A DNA stretch of 64,000 nucleotides from Streptomyces syringium (GTDB taxonomy: Bacteria; Actinomycetota; Actinomycetes; Streptomycetales; Streptomycetaceae), in NCBI RefSeq assembly GCF_017876625.1, contig NZ_JAGIOH010000001.1, positions 5,725,501 through 5,789,500 of the forward strand. Direction: 5' to 3'. Under the pieces are notes generated by a model, which was not told the origin of the DNA, did no database searches, and was given only the letters and a program-made list of their open reading frames with translations. How positions within the stretch are numbered: the stretch's first letter is position 1; the number at the start of each line of letters is the position of its first letter. Below, piece by piece: positions 7,821 to 16,670 of the stretch. A program made the translations under genes and the position numbers.

Positions 7821-8867
7821 TCACTCCTGTTTCTTGCGGCGGGTGCCGAAGACGATCTCGTCCCAGCTGGGTACCGCCGCCCGGCGGCCCGGCCGGACGC
7901 CGTCCGCTTCCGCCTGACGGTCCGTCGTGCCGGTCAGCCGGTCCCGGTGGCCGGCCACCGACCGCGGCATCAGTACGTCCGCGTACGCGGCACCGGCGCT
8001 CGCCGCCGGTGCGGGCGGCTCGGCGGCCTCCGCCTCGTCCGGCGGGCCCTCGGACGGGACCGCGGGAGCCACCGACGGTGCCTCGGGCACCACCATGTCG
8101 CCACGGAAGCTGGGCACCGCTTCGAGCAGGCTCGTCAGGGTGTCGCGCTCCTTGACCGTCTCCTCGGCCGGGGACTCGGCGTCCGCGTCCGACGGCGGGG
8201 GAGCCTGCTGCTGCCGGTCCAGCGACCGGTCCAGCGGCCGGTCGCGGGGCAGCCGGGCGATGCGCGGGACGAACGGGAAGCTCGGCTCGGGCGTGTCATC
8301 GGTCTCGCCGATGAGGGCCCGTGCCTCGTCGTCCATCGCCTGCACGATCCGCCGGGGCGGGTCGTACGTCCAGCTCGCGGCGCGCGGCTCACCGGCCACG
8401 CGGTAGACGAGGAGGACCTCCCAGGTGCCGTCGTCGCGGCGCCACGAGTCCCACTGCGCGGTGTCCTTCTCGGCTCCCCGCAGGGACATCCGCTCCGCCA
8501 CGGCCTCACCGAGCTGCGGGCCGGTGTTCTCGCCGGGGCGGCGGACGGGTGTCTTGCGGGCCCGCTCGGCCATGAACGCGCGCTCGGCCAGTACAGGACC
8601 CTCGAAGCGCCGGACTCGCTCGACCGGGATGCCGGCGAGCTGCGCGACCTCCTCGGCGGAGGCGCCCGCACGTATACGGGCCTGGATGTCTCGGGGGCGG
8701 AGATGGCTCTCCACCTCGATCTCGATCTGTCCCAGACGGGCACGGTCGTTGCGCACCGCGGCGCGCAGGCGCTCGTCGATGGGAAGCGTGTACTCCGTGC
8801 TGTCCGCAGCCTTGAGCACCAGCCGTGTGCCGTCGTTGGAGACGGCCACGACACGCAGTTCGGGCAT
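7821..8867 (-). CDS. sepH: cell-division protein SepH
   Basis: The first 180 residues match the conserved SepH (formerly DUF3071) N-terminus: MPELRVVAVS start, then a helix-turn-helix-like segment at about 60-88 (IQARIRAGASAEEVAQLAGI). The remainder is a long acidic, Pro/Ala-rich disordered tail, with a basic FGTRRKK end. SepH binds FtsZ and stimulates filament assembly, and it is needed for normal vegetative and sporulation septation in Streptomyces. The ATG at 8867 has a GGGAGGT ribosome-binding site, which rejects longer in-frame starts. Confidence 0.93.
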   Translation of the reverse strand: MPELRVVAVSNDGTRLVLKAADSTEYTLPIDERLRAAVRNDRARLGQIEIEVESHLRPRDIQARIRAGASAEEVAQLAGIPVERVRRFEGPVLAERAFMAERARKTPVRRPGENTGPQLGEAVAERMSLRGAEKDTAQWDSWRRDDGTWEVLLVYRVAGEPRAASWTYDPPRRIVQAMDDEARALIGETDDTPEPSFPFVPRIARLPRDRPLDRSLDRQQQAPPPSDADAESPAEETVKERDTLTSLLEAVPSFRGDMVVPEAPSVAPAVPSEGPPDEAEAAEPPAPAASAGAAYADVLMPRSVAGHRDRLTGTTDRQAEADGVRPGRRAAVPSWDEIVFGTRRKKQE

Positions 8868-9249
8868 GGGGACCTCCCGGGTGGTGCCTGCCGACGTCAC
8901 GTGCGTCGCTGCTTCCGCTAGTCGAGTGTGGCCTGCCCGGGTGCAGCCTGCCACAACATTGCCGAGTTGACGGGGCGAGTGCCGCCTGGGCCCCTCCCGT
9001 TGGGTCCGGGCAGCCGGACGGGATAACTGGGGCCAGGGCTCGCCACAGTACTCCATTCGGGCCACTGGGGGTGGATCGGCGCGCCATCGAAGTTCACCCC
9101 CGGCAAGGGAGTTGAGTGCGCCCCTTCGTGTGTACGGCTGTCCCTTAGGTGGCGAGGTTCACACAATCGCCCGAATCGGAACTGTTCGTTACGCTCGGAA
9201 GTCTGTCCTGTCTGTCAGAAGGAATGAAAGGGCTACACAGAGGCTGGAG
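8868..9249. promoter_or_regulatory. divergent intergenic region of sepH and the 9250 gene
   Basis: These 382 bp hold no credible coding sequence. A TACGCT -10-like hexamer at 9190-9195 faces the downstream gene. A GGAAC motif at 9178-9182 resembles an ECF-sigma -35, but the spacing to a -10 does not fit well. One single GTTCACCCCCG unit near 9090 resembles a lone PHO-box repeat and is not enough for a site. Confidence 0.4.
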
Positions 9250-10413
9250 ATGGACGACAAAGGCGAAAGCGAGGCAAAACCGAAGAACAAGCGTCTGGAG
9301 CTGAGCGTCGCGCAGGTAGCCGGCAGCGCCCTCGCGGCGTGCGTCGCCGCGCTGCTCGCGGGCAAGCTCGGTGTATACGGGACGATTATCGGTGCCGGTG
9401 TCGTCAGCGTGGTCGCCACCACCGGTGGCACGATCTTCCAGCACTTGTTCAAGCGAACCGGCGAGAAAATCACCGAGGCGACGGTCCAGGCGGCGAAGCC
9501 GAAGCTGCGCCAGGTCCCCCTGCGGGACGCGGACCGGGCCGTCAGGAATGCGGCCGACCGAGCGGACGGCGAAGGGCGAAACGGCAGGTCCGGGGGCGAC
9601 GCGGACGCGACGACCGTCATGCCGGCGGCCGGCGGGGGCCGGCCCGGGACGCCGGATCCGGACCGCACGCGGCTGCTCCGGCAGGTCGAGGCGACCCAGA
9701 TGCTGCCGGAGATCGACGCGACGCAGGCCCTGTACCAAGCGGGCCCCTCGGCGGAAGCCGGGGCGTACGCGGGGGCGCACTCCGGCGCGGGCTCCGAACC
9801 GCACAACGATCAGCATGGCGACACGCGCAACGGCTCCGACAGCGGCTCGCTGACGGGCGCTTTCAACGACACGTTCAGTGACGGCACGACCCACGGCACC
9901 CGGCTGCGCGGCTGGAAGCGTCCGCTGCTGGCCGCCGGTGCCGTCTTCGTCCTGGCCATGGGCACGGTGACCGCCGTCGAGCTGGTCCAGGGCTCCAGTG
10001 CGGACGGCGGCGGCGGGACCACGGTTGGCCAGATCTTCCAACCGCAGAAGTCGGAGAAGAAGCACGACCGGGCGCCCTCCCACACGCCCGGCCCCGGCCA
10101 CTCGCAGGGCGGCGGCCAGGAGAGCGGCACCGACGGATCGTCCCCGTCCCCCGACCCCTCCCGGCAGGGCGGCGGCACGGACCACTCGACGCCGGACCCG
10201 CGGACCTCGCCGTCCTCCGGCGGCGGTGCGCCGACCCCGAAGCCGACCCCGCCCAGCGAGCCCAGCGGGACGCCGGACAGCGGCAAGGGCGACGACGGCA
10301 AGGGCGACACCACCAATGGCGGCGCGGGCACCGGCGGCGGTCAGCCGTCGCAGTCGCCGCAGCCGCCCCAGGGCCAGCAGAACGCCGCGGCCGGCACGGG
10401 CTCAGGCTCCTAG
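9250..10413 (+). CDS. membrane protein of unknown function with Gly/Pro/Ser-rich C-terminal tail
   Basis: A 387-residue protein that I do not recognise. Hydrophobic segments at about residues 20-60 suggest a paired membrane anchor. After about 150 residues of charged linker containing repeated TQ(M/A)L motifs (DATQALYQ, EATQMLPE), a second transmembrane segment occurs near 230 (LLAAGAVFVLAMGTVTAVEL). The last 130 residues are a low-complexity Ser/Thr/Pro/Gly/Gln tail that is probably outside the membrane or in the cell wall. The ATG at 9250 has AGAGG six bases upstream. The 3' end overlaps the convergent oxidase gene by 12 bp. Confidence 0.7.
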   Translation: MDDKGESEAKPKNKRLELSVAQVAGSALAACVAALLAGKLGVYGTIIGAGVVSVVATTGGTIFQHLFKRTGEKITEATVQAAKPKLRQVPLRDADRAVRNAADRADGEGRNGRSGGDADATTVMPAAGGGRPGTPDPDRTRLLRQVEATQMLPEIDATQALYQAGPSAEAGAYAGAHSGAGSEPHNDQHGDTRNGSDSGSLTGAFNDTFSDGTTHGTRLRGWKRPLLAAGAVFVLAMGTVTAVELVQGSSADGGGGTTVGQIFQPQKSEKKHDRAPSHTPGPGHSQGGGQESGTDGSSPSPDPSRQGGGTDHSTPDPRTSPSSGGGAPTPKPTPPSEPSGTPDSGKGDDGKGDTTNGGAGTGGGQPSQSPQPPQGQQNAAAGTGSGS

Positions 10414-11724
10414 GACCCGCCGCAGGTAGTCGTTGCCGAAGACGCGCTGCGGGTCCAGCCGGTCCCGCAGCGCGCCGAACTCCGCGAACCGCGGATAGGC
10501 CCCGGCCAGATACGCGGCGTCACGGCTGTGCAGCTTTCCCCAGTGCGGCCGTCCGCCGTGGGCCGTCATGATCTGCTCGGCGGCGGTGAAGTAGGCCCGG
10601 TGCGGAGTGCCCCGGTACATGTGCACGGCCAGATAGGCGGTGTCCCGCCCGTAGGCGGTGGACAGCGGCACGTCGTCGGCCGGGGCGGTCCGCACCTCCA
10701 CCGGGAAGCCGATCCGCAGCCCCGTGCGCTCGATCATCGCCCGTAACTCCCGCAGCGCCGCCACGGCGGCCTCGCGCGGCAGCGCGTACTCCATCTCCAG
10801 GAAGCGGACCCGGCGCGGGCTGGTGAAGACCTTGTAGGCGACATCGGTGTACGTACGGGCGGAGAGGGCCCGGCCGGCGACCTTGGCGATGCCGGGGACG
10901 GCGGCGGGGGCGGCCCGGCCCACCGTGCACACGGCCTGGAAGAGGCCGTTGGCCAGGAGCTCGTCCTCGACCCAGCCGGCGAAGCGACCGGGCGGCGCCG
11001 CGGGGCCCGCGCTGCGGTTGTTGCGCTTGGTGGTGCAGCTGTCGGTGTGCGGGAACCAATAGAACTCGAAGTGCTCGTTCTCGGCGACCAGCTGATCGAA
11101 CTCGGCCGTCACCCGGTCGAAGGGCATGGGTTCCTCACGCGCCCTGAGCAGGAACTCCGGCTCCACCGCGAAGGTGATCGCGGTGATCACGCCCAGGGCG
11201 CCGAGCCCCAGCCGGGCCGCGGCGAAGACGTCCGGGTTCTCGCGCGCGGAGCAGGTCAGCCGTGAGCCGTCGGCCGTCACCAGCTCCAGGCCGGTGATCT
11301 GGGCGGCCAGCGAGGCCGAGTCGCGGCCGGTGCCGTGGGTGCCGGTGCTGACCGCCCCGGAGACCGTCTGCTCCATGATGTCGCCCATGTTGGCCAGCGA
11401 CAGGCCGTGCGCGGACAGCGTCTCGTTCAGCCGCCTGAGGGGTGTGCCCGCGGCGACCGTCACGGTTCCCGCGGTGCGGTCGACCGCCTGGACGCCGGTG
11501 AGCCGCTCGGGGCGGATCAGCAGCCCGTCCGTGGCCGCGGCGGCCGTGAAGGAGTGACCGGTGCCGACCATTTTCACCCGCAGGCCCTCGGCGGCCGCCT
11601 CGGCGACCAGGGCGGCCAGCTCCTCGGCCGAGGCCGGGGCCGCGGTCCGTTCCGGCCGGACGGTGACGTTCCCCGCCCAGTTACGCCACGCGCTGCTGCT
11701 CGTTCCCGTCGTCCGCTCCGTCAT
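10402..11724 (-). CDS. D-arabinono-1,4-lactone oxidase-family FAD-dependent oxidase
   Basis: This 440-residue enzyme has an N-terminal FAD-binding PCMH domain (VGTGHSFTAAAATDG near residue 52 and GAVSTGTHGTG near 126) and a C-terminal ALO domain ending with the conserved HWGK motif (PHWGKLH, about 390) and LDPQRVFGNDYL. Relatives oxidise sugar lactones or alditols to the corresponding acids with production of H2O2; the substrate here is unknown. It is the second gene of a pair: the MFS transporter gene upstream overlaps its start by 44 bp. Confidence 0.85.
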   Translation of the reverse strand: MTERTTGTSSSAWRNWAGNVTVRPERTAAPASAEELAALVAEAAAEGLRVKMVGTGHSFTAAAATDGLLIRPERLTGVQAVDRTAGTVTVAAGTPLRRLNETLSAHGLSLANMGDIMEQTVSGAVSTGTHGTGRDSASLAAQITGLELVTADGSRLTCSARENPDVFAAARLGLGALGVITAITFAVEPEFLLRAREEPMPFDRVTAEFDQLVAENEHFEFYWFPHTDSCTTKRNNRSAGPAAPPGRFAGWVEDELLANGLFQAVCTVGRAAPAAVPGIAKVAGRALSARTYTDVAYKVFTSPRRVRFLEMEYALPREAAVAALRELRAMIERTGLRIGFPVEVRTAPADDVPLSTAYGRDTAYLAVHMYRGTPHRAYFTAAEQIMTAHGGRPHWGKLHSRDAAYLAGAYPRFAEFGALRDRLDPQRVFGNDYLRRVLGA

Positions 11725-12955
11725 CCGCGACAGACCCTCCCCTTGCCTGCGGGATGGGTGCCCCCACCCGCTGCGGCGCCGGCCGGAGCCGGCGGTACCC
11801 GAGGAACGCGACCGCCGCCGCGAGCACCCCCGACACGCCGGCCACCGTGTACCCCGCCCCGGCGCCCGCGGCGTCGACCACCCAGCCGGCGGCCGACGAC
11901 CCGAGCGCCACCCCGACCGCGAGCCCGGTGCTCGTCCAGGTCATGCCCTCGGTCAGCTTCGCGCGCGGTACATGCTGTTCGACGAGGGCCATCGTGGTGA
12001 CCATCGTCGGCGCGATGGACAGGCCCGCGACAAAGAGCGCCACGGCCAAGAACGGCAGGTTCCCGACCAGTTGGAGGGGGATCATACTCACGGCCATCGC
12101 ACACACGCCCAGCAGCCAGCGGCGGGCCGGGTCGCCCTTCAGATGCAGCAGGCCGAAGACCACGCCCGCCAGGCAGGAGCCCAGCGCGTACACCGCGAGC
12201 ACCAGGCTCGCCGCGGCCTTGTGGCCCTCCTCCTCGGCGAACGCCACCGTCACCACGTCCACCGCGCCGAAGATGGCGCCCGTGGCGACGAAGGTCGCCA
12301 CCAGCACCTGGAGCCCCCGCGAGCGCAGCGCGGAACCGTCGCCGTGATGGTCGCGGGGGTGCGGCGCGGGCTCGGTGGCGCGCAGCGAGGTCAGCCAGAA
12401 GACCCCGACGGCCAGGAAGCAGCCGGCCAGCAGCGGGCCCGCCTCCGGGAACCACGCCGTGGACAGACCGATCGACAGGATCGGCCCGAAGACGAAGCAC
12501 GCCTCGTCGACGACGGACTCGAAGGAGTACGCGGTGTGCAGCTCCCGCGGCGAGCCCCGGTAGATCGCCGCCCACCGGGCCCGCACCATCGAGCCCACGC
12601 TCGGCACGCAGCCGCCGCAGGCCGAGAAGAGGAACAGCGTCCAGTCCGGCCACTCCTGCTGCGCGCTGATCAGCAGCCCCGCGACCGCGGCGAGCGCCAC
12701 CAGCGTCGCCGGGCGCAGCACCCGGCGCTGCCCGTGCCGGTCGACGAGCCGGGATATCTGCGGGCCGAGCACGGCGGCCGACAGCGCGAGCGTCGCCGAG
12801 AGCGCGCCCGCCAGCCCGTAGCGGCCGGTGAGCTGGGAGACCATCGTGACGATGCCGATGCCCATCATCGACAGCGGCATCCGGCCGAAGAAGCCGGCGG
12901 TGGAGAAGCCCTTGGCGCCGGGGGCGGCGAATATCGCGCGGTAGGGACTGGGCAA
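11681..12955 (-). CDS. MFS transporter
   Basis: A 424-residue, 12-helix major facilitator protein whose drug-efflux-like N-half contains RLVDRHGQRR in the loop between helices 2 and 3. I chose the TTG at 12955 (MPSPYRAIF...) because GGAG lies six bases upstream and the hydrophobic core begins soon after; an ATG at 13051 would add 32 unusual Pro-rich residues without a ribosome-binding site. The gene overlaps the following oxidase by 44 bp, so the two are co-translated. The substrate cannot be deduced. Confidence 0.8.
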   Translation of the reverse strand: MPSPYRAIFAAPGAKGFSTAGFFGRMPLSMMGIGIVTMVSQLTGRYGLAGALSATLALSAAVLGPQISRLVDRHGQRRVLRPATLVALAAVAGLLISAQQEWPDWTLFLFSACGGCVPSVGSMVRARWAAIYRGSPRELHTAYSFESVVDEACFVFGPILSIGLSTAWFPEAGPLLAGCFLAVGVFWLTSLRATEPAPHPRDHHGDGSALRSRGLQVLVATFVATGAIFGAVDVVTVAFAEEEGHKAAASLVLAVYALGSCLAGVVFGLLHLKGDPARRWLLGVCAMAVSMIPLQLVGNLPFLAVALFVAGLSIAPTMVTTMALVEQHVPRAKLTEGMTWTSTGLAVGVALGSSAAGWVVDAAGAGAGYTVAGVSGVLAAAVAFLGYRRLRPAPQRVGAPIPQARGGSVADDGADDGNEQQRVA

Positions 12956-13107
12956 GGGTGACTCCGCGAGAGATGACGGCCAGGGGGCGACGGGGGAGGG
13001 GCGCGCTGGGCGTAAGGGATGTAAGTGGCCGATACAGCTTACGCCGTACAACAGTGCGACGCACGGCCATTTCCTGCCTGTCAGTCCCGGGTGGCAGGAT
13101 CGGACGC

Positions 13108-14244
13108 ATGTCGGATCAGAGCCCTGCTGCCCAGTGTTCCCCTTACGACGCCCTGTTGCTGCTGTCCTTCGGCGGACCCGAGGGCCCGGAGGACGTCGTG
13201 CCGTTCCTGGAGAACGTGACCCGTGGCCGGGGCATCCCCCGCGAGCGGCTCAAGGAGGTCGGGCAGCACTATTTCCTCTTCGACGGCGTCAGCCCGATCA
13301 ACGCCCAGAACCGTGAGCTGCTCGACGCGCTGCGCAAGGACTTCGCCGACCACGGCCTGGACCTGCCGGTCTACTGGGGCAACCGCAACTGGGCGCCGTA
13401 TCTGACCGACACCCTGCGCCGGCTGACCGAGGACGGCCACCGCCGCGTCCTGACGCTGGCCACCAGCGCGTACGCCTCCTACTCCGGCTGCCGGCAGTAC
13501 CGCGAGAACCTCGCGGACGCCCTCGCCGCCCTGGAGGCCGAGGGCCTGACGCCGCCGCGCGTCGACAAACTGCGCCACTACTTCAACCACCCCGGCTTCG
13601 TCCGCCCCATGGTCGACGCGACGCTGGCGGCGCTCGCCGAGCTGCCCGAGGGCGTCCGGGAGCGGGCGCACCTGGCCTTCACCACGCACTCCATCCCGAC
13701 CGTCGCCGCCGACACCTCCGGACCGGTGGCCGGGCACGGCGACGGCGGCGCGTACGTCGCCCAGCACCTCGACGTCGCCCGCCTGATCGCCGAGGCGGTG
13801 ACCGAGGAGACCGGCGTCGGCCACCCCTGGCAGCTCGTCTACCAGTCCCGCAGCGGCGCCCCGCACATCCCCTGGCTCGAGCCCGACATCTGCGACCACC
13901 TGGAGAGCGCGCACGGCGCCGGTGTCCCCGGCGTCGTGATGATCCCGATCGGCTTCGTCTCGGACCACATGGAGGTCAAGTACGACCTCGACACCGAAGC
14001 CGCCGCCAAGGCCGCCGAGCTCGGGCTGCCGGTCGCCCGCGCCGCCACCGTGGGCGCCGACCCGCGCTTCGCCGCCGCCGTCCGCGACCTGGTGCTGGAG
14101 CGCGCGGCCACCGAGCGCGGCCGCTCGCCGGAGCGCTGCGCGTTGGGCGCCCTCGGCCCGAGCCACGACCTGTGCCCCGTCGGCTGCTGCCCGGCCCGCG
14201 CCCCGCGCCCCGCCGCGGCGGGTGCCGACAGCCCCCACGCCTAG
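13108..14244 (+). CDS. hemH: ferrochelatase (coproporphyrin ferrochelatase in Actinobacteria)
   Basis: A 378-residue enzyme that inserts Fe2+ into the porphyrin macrocycle. Visible family segments are YDALLLLSFGGPEGPEDV at the N-terminus, the TTHSIP motif with the metal-site histidine (about residue 194) and VSDHMEVKYDLD with the catalytic glutamate (about 285). Actinobacteria use the coproporphyrin-dependent heme route, so CpfC is the more accurate functional name. Cysteines near the C-terminus (DLCPVGCCPA) may be the ligands of the [2Fe-2S] cluster reported for some actinobacterial ferrochelatases. The ATG at 13108 has AGGA upstream. Confidence 0.93.
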   Translation: MSDQSPAAQCSPYDALLLLSFGGPEGPEDVVPFLENVTRGRGIPRERLKEVGQHYFLFDGVSPINAQNRELLDALRKDFADHGLDLPVYWGNRNWAPYLTDTLRRLTEDGHRRVLTLATSAYASYSGCRQYRENLADALAALEAEGLTPPRVDKLRHYFNHPGFVRPMVDATLAALAELPEGVRERAHLAFTTHSIPTVAADTSGPVAGHGDGGAYVAQHLDVARLIAEAVTEETGVGHPWQLVYQSRSGAPHIPWLEPDICDHLESAHGAGVPGVVMIPIGFVSDHMEVKYDLDTEAAAKAAELGLPVARAATVGADPRFAAAVRDLVLERAATERGRSPERCALGALGPSHDLCPVGCCPARAPRPAAAGADSPHA

Positions 14245-14350
14245 GGCCTGTCCGGCGGATCTTCGTGGGCGCGAGTGCGACCACCGGTACGAGGGCTGGG
14301 AGGTGCTCCCGGCGCCGCTCGCTGATCCATGAAGATCCGCCGACGGGTCC
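14245..14350. repeat. imperfect inverted-repeat element, about 106 bp
   Basis: It starts directly after the hemH stop. Arms of about 24 bp at 14245-14268 and 14327-14350 share a perfect 11-bp core (GGCGGATCTTC and its complement). The layout resembles a small non-autonomous mobile element or a family of Streptomyces intergenic repeats. It could also act as a terminator for hemH. No ORF lies inside. Confidence 0.6.
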
Positions 14351-14416
14351 TGGCCGTCATCAGCAGTCCCGTCCGCGCAGGTCCCGCACACAGCGGAAAA
14401 CGCACCGAGGAGCACC

Positions 14417-15229
14417 GTGAACGACGTGTCCGACGCCCCCCTGAAGGCCGAACTCCTGGCCGTGGCCCTGGAGGCCGCAGAGCGCGCCGCCGCTCTGCTG
14501 CGCGACGGCCGCCCGGCCGATCTCGGGGTGGCCGCGACCAAGACCAGCTCCATCGACGTCGTCACGGAGATGGACATCGCCTCCGAGAAGCTGATCACCG
14601 GCTTCCTCGCCGACCGGCGCCCGTACGACGGGGTGCTGGGCGAGGAGGGCGCCAGCAGCGAGGGCACCAGCGGGGTGCGCTGGGTCATCGACCCGCTCGA
14701 CGGCACGGTCAACTATCTGTACGGCCTGCCCTCGTGGGCCGTGTCCATCGCCGCCGAGATCGACGGCGAGGCGGCCGTCGGCGTCGTCGCCGCCCCGATG
14801 CGCGGCGAGACGTACCGGGCGGTGCTCGGCGAGGGGGCCTTCGCCGGCGACCGCCGGCTGCGGGTGCGCCCCGCGCCGGCCCGCGACCAGGCACTGATCG
14901 GCACCGGCTTCGGCTACCTCACGGCCCGCCGGGCCGCCCAGGCGGAGGTGCTGCGGTCCCTCCTGCCGGAGGTCCGCGACATCCGGCGCGGGGGATCGGC
15001 GGCGATCGACCTGTGCGACGTGGCCTGCGGCCGGCTGGACGGGTACTACGAGCGCGGGCTCAACCCCTGGGACTACGCGGCGGGAGCCCTCATCGCCCGC
15101 GAGGCGGGCGCGCTGACGGGCGGCCGCCCCGGCGACCCGGCCTCCACGGAACTGACGGTGGCGGCCCCCCAGGGCCTCTTCGAGCCCCTCCAGGCCCGCC
15201 TGGAAGAGCTGGGCGCCTGGCACGACTAG
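14417..15229 (+). CDS. inositol monophosphatase family protein
   Basis: This 270-residue enzyme shows the metal-binding signature of the family: EEGASS (about residue 77), WVIDPLDGTVNY (about 92-103) and the C-terminal WDYAAGALIAREAGA (about 217). Family members hydrolyse phosphate from inositol phosphate, histidinol phosphate, fructose-1,6-bisphosphate or PAP using Mg2+. The exact substrate is open. The GTG start at 14417 has GAGGAG five bases upstream. A strong terminator follows at 15241. Confidence 0.85.
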   Translation: MNDVSDAPLKAELLAVALEAAERAAALLRDGRPADLGVAATKTSSIDVVTEMDIASEKLITGFLADRRPYDGVLGEEGASSEGTSGVRWVIDPLDGTVNYLYGLPSWAVSIAAEIDGEAAVGVVAAPMRGETYRAVLGEGAFAGDRRLRVRPAPARDQALIGTGFGYLTARRAAQAEVLRSLLPEVRDIRRGGSAAIDLCDVACGRLDGYYERGLNPWDYAAGALIAREAGALTGGRPGDPASTELTVAAPQGLFEPLQARLEELGAWHD

Positions 15230-15535
15230 CCCTCCGGGCGCGGCCAAGGCCACTGGGGCCGACGGGCCCCCGGGCCTTGGCCGAACGCGCTCCCGGCCTG
15301 AGCGTCCCCTCGGCGGGGACCGTCAGCATGGCGGCCCGGACGGGCTCCGATGCCGCTGAGGCGTGAGGGCCCGGGTCGGTGAGCCCGAAGCCCACGGCGC
15401 GCCTGGTGAGCCGCTCCCACGCAGCACGCCCCCCGGCCCCCGCCGGGAAAGCGGAACCCCGGACCGGACACGGCAAGCGCCCCGCCGCCATACGTGGCAG
15501 CGGGGCGCTCGGCCGTGCAGATCAGCCCGAAGGGC
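15230..15535. other. intergenic region without a gene
   Basis: The 306 bp between the phosphatase gene and the convergent small gene hold one strong hairpin (15241-15283) and nothing else that I can support. Open frames through it show no family resemblance. Confidence 0.5.
15241..15283. terminator. two-tier hairpin terminator
   Basis: An outer perfect 11-bp stem (CGGCCAAGGCC at 15241-15251 with its complement at 15273-15283) encloses an inner perfect 6-bp stem (GGGGCC/GGCCCC, 15255-15260 and 15265-15270) with a four-base loop. Confidence 0.8.
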
Positions 15536-15703
15536 TCACGCGGCGGTGACCTCGACGCCGTGCTCGGCGGCCAGGCGGTGCAGGTCGTCCAGCTCGGCCT
15601 GCTCGACCTCGGCGAGGAACTCGTCGCCGGTCCGGCGGGCCTGGTCGAGGTCGGTCCGGGTGTTCTCTATGCGCTGCAGGATGCCAGCGGTGAACGCGTC
15701 CAT
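15536..15703 (-). CDS. small conserved hypothetical protein (55 aa)
   Basis: A 55-residue, highly charged and probably all-helical peptide (MDAFTAGILQRIENTRTDLD..., ending HGVEVTAA). I recall similar short proteins next to cutR in Streptomyces, but no function. The ATG at 15703 has a GAGAGGG motif upstream. The Glu/Asp/Arg pattern suggests a short two-helix coiled coil. Longer starts to 15847 have no ribosome-binding site. Confidence 0.65.
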   Translation of the reverse strand: MDAFTAGILQRIENTRTDLDQARRTGDEFLAEVEQAELDDLHRLAAEHGVEVTAA

Positions 15704-16010
15704 GGTGCGGCGCCCTCTCGTCGTGGGTCGATGGCACGGGGGTGTGCCGACGGCGAAACGATCACGTGCGGTGTTCCCTGCGGGTGGCGGCCGGTCGTGA
15801 CGTGGCGCCACAAAGCGTGATCGCGGGTGTGCAGACGTCTTCCCCACCGCGATCCGAGCGGAAACCTGTGAACTTCAAGGAATCCGGAATCCCCGCCGTT
15901 CCGGCCATCCGGACCCCCCTTACGGCCGGTTTATCGACGTTCGAGGCAGGATGGAACACCCGTCAGGGGACTCACACCTGCCCACAGGGCCCAAGGAAAG
16001 GAACAGCGCC
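15704..16010. promoter_or_regulatory. divergent intergenic region upstream of cutR
   Basis: These 307 bp separate the small minus-strand gene from cutR. A CAGGAT -10-like hexamer near 15946 faces cutR. No operator is recognised. Confidence 0.35.
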
Positions 16011-16664
16011 GTGCGCGTACTCGTCGTCGAGGACGAGCAGCTGCTCGCCGATGCCGTCGCCACCGGACTGCGCCGGGAGGCCATGGCCGTCGACGTCGTG
16101 TACGACGGAGCCGCCGCTCTGGAGCGTATCGCCGTCAACGACTACGACGTCATCGTGCTCGACCGGGACCTCCCGCTCGTCCACGGCGACGACGTCTGCC
16201 GCAAGGTCGTCGAGCTCGGCATGCCCACCCGCGTCCTGATGCTCACCGCCTCCGGCGACGTCAGCGACCGCGTGGAGGGCCTGGAGATCGGCGCGGACGA
16301 CTATCTGCCCAAGCCCTTCGCCTTCAGCGAGCTGACCGCGCGCGTACGCGCACTGGGCCGCCGCACCACCGTGGCCCTGCCGCCCGTCCTGGAGCGCGCC
16401 GGCATCAAGCTGGACCCCAACCGCCGCGAGGTCTTCCGCGAGGGCCGGGAGGTCCAGCTGGCGCCGAAGGAGTTCGCCGTGCTGGAGGTACTCATGCGCA
16501 GCGAGGGCGCGGTGGTCTCGGCCGAGCAGCTCCTGGAGAAGGCCTGGGACGAGAACACCGACCCGTTCACCAACGTCGTCCGGGTCACGGTCATGACGCT
16601 CCGCCGCAAGCTCGGCGAGCCCGCCGTCATCGTCACCGTGCCCGGCTCCGGATACCGGATCTGA
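16011..16664 (+). CDS. cutR: response regulator CutR
   Basis: This 217-residue OmpR/PhoB-type regulator has a receiver domain (EDE acidic pocket at about 7-9, phosphorylated Asp in VLDRDLP near 51, LTAS and the KP switch lysine in YLPKPF) and a C-terminal winged helix ending in VTVPGSGYRI. Length and sequence match CutR of S. lividans/S. coelicolor. The GTG at 16011 follows AAGGAAAGGA. Its partner kinase gene starts six bases after its stop. CutRS was first linked to copper metabolism; later work ties it to protein secretion and antibiotic control. Confidence 0.93.
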   Translation: MRVLVVEDEQLLADAVATGLRREAMAVDVVYDGAAALERIAVNDYDVIVLDRDLPLVHGDDVCRKVVELGMPTRVLMLTASGDVSDRVEGLEIGADDYLPKPFAFSELTARVRALGRRTTVALPPVLERAGIKLDPNRREVFREGREVQLAPKEFAVLEVLMRSEGAVVSAEQLLEKAWDENTDPFTNVVRVTVMTLRRKLGEPAVIVTVPGSGYRI

Positions 16665-16670
16665 CGCCCT

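Noticed and set aside
9085..9110. PHO box in the sepH intergenic region
   Set aside because: Only one GTTCACCCCCG unit is present; PhoP needs at least two adjacent units.
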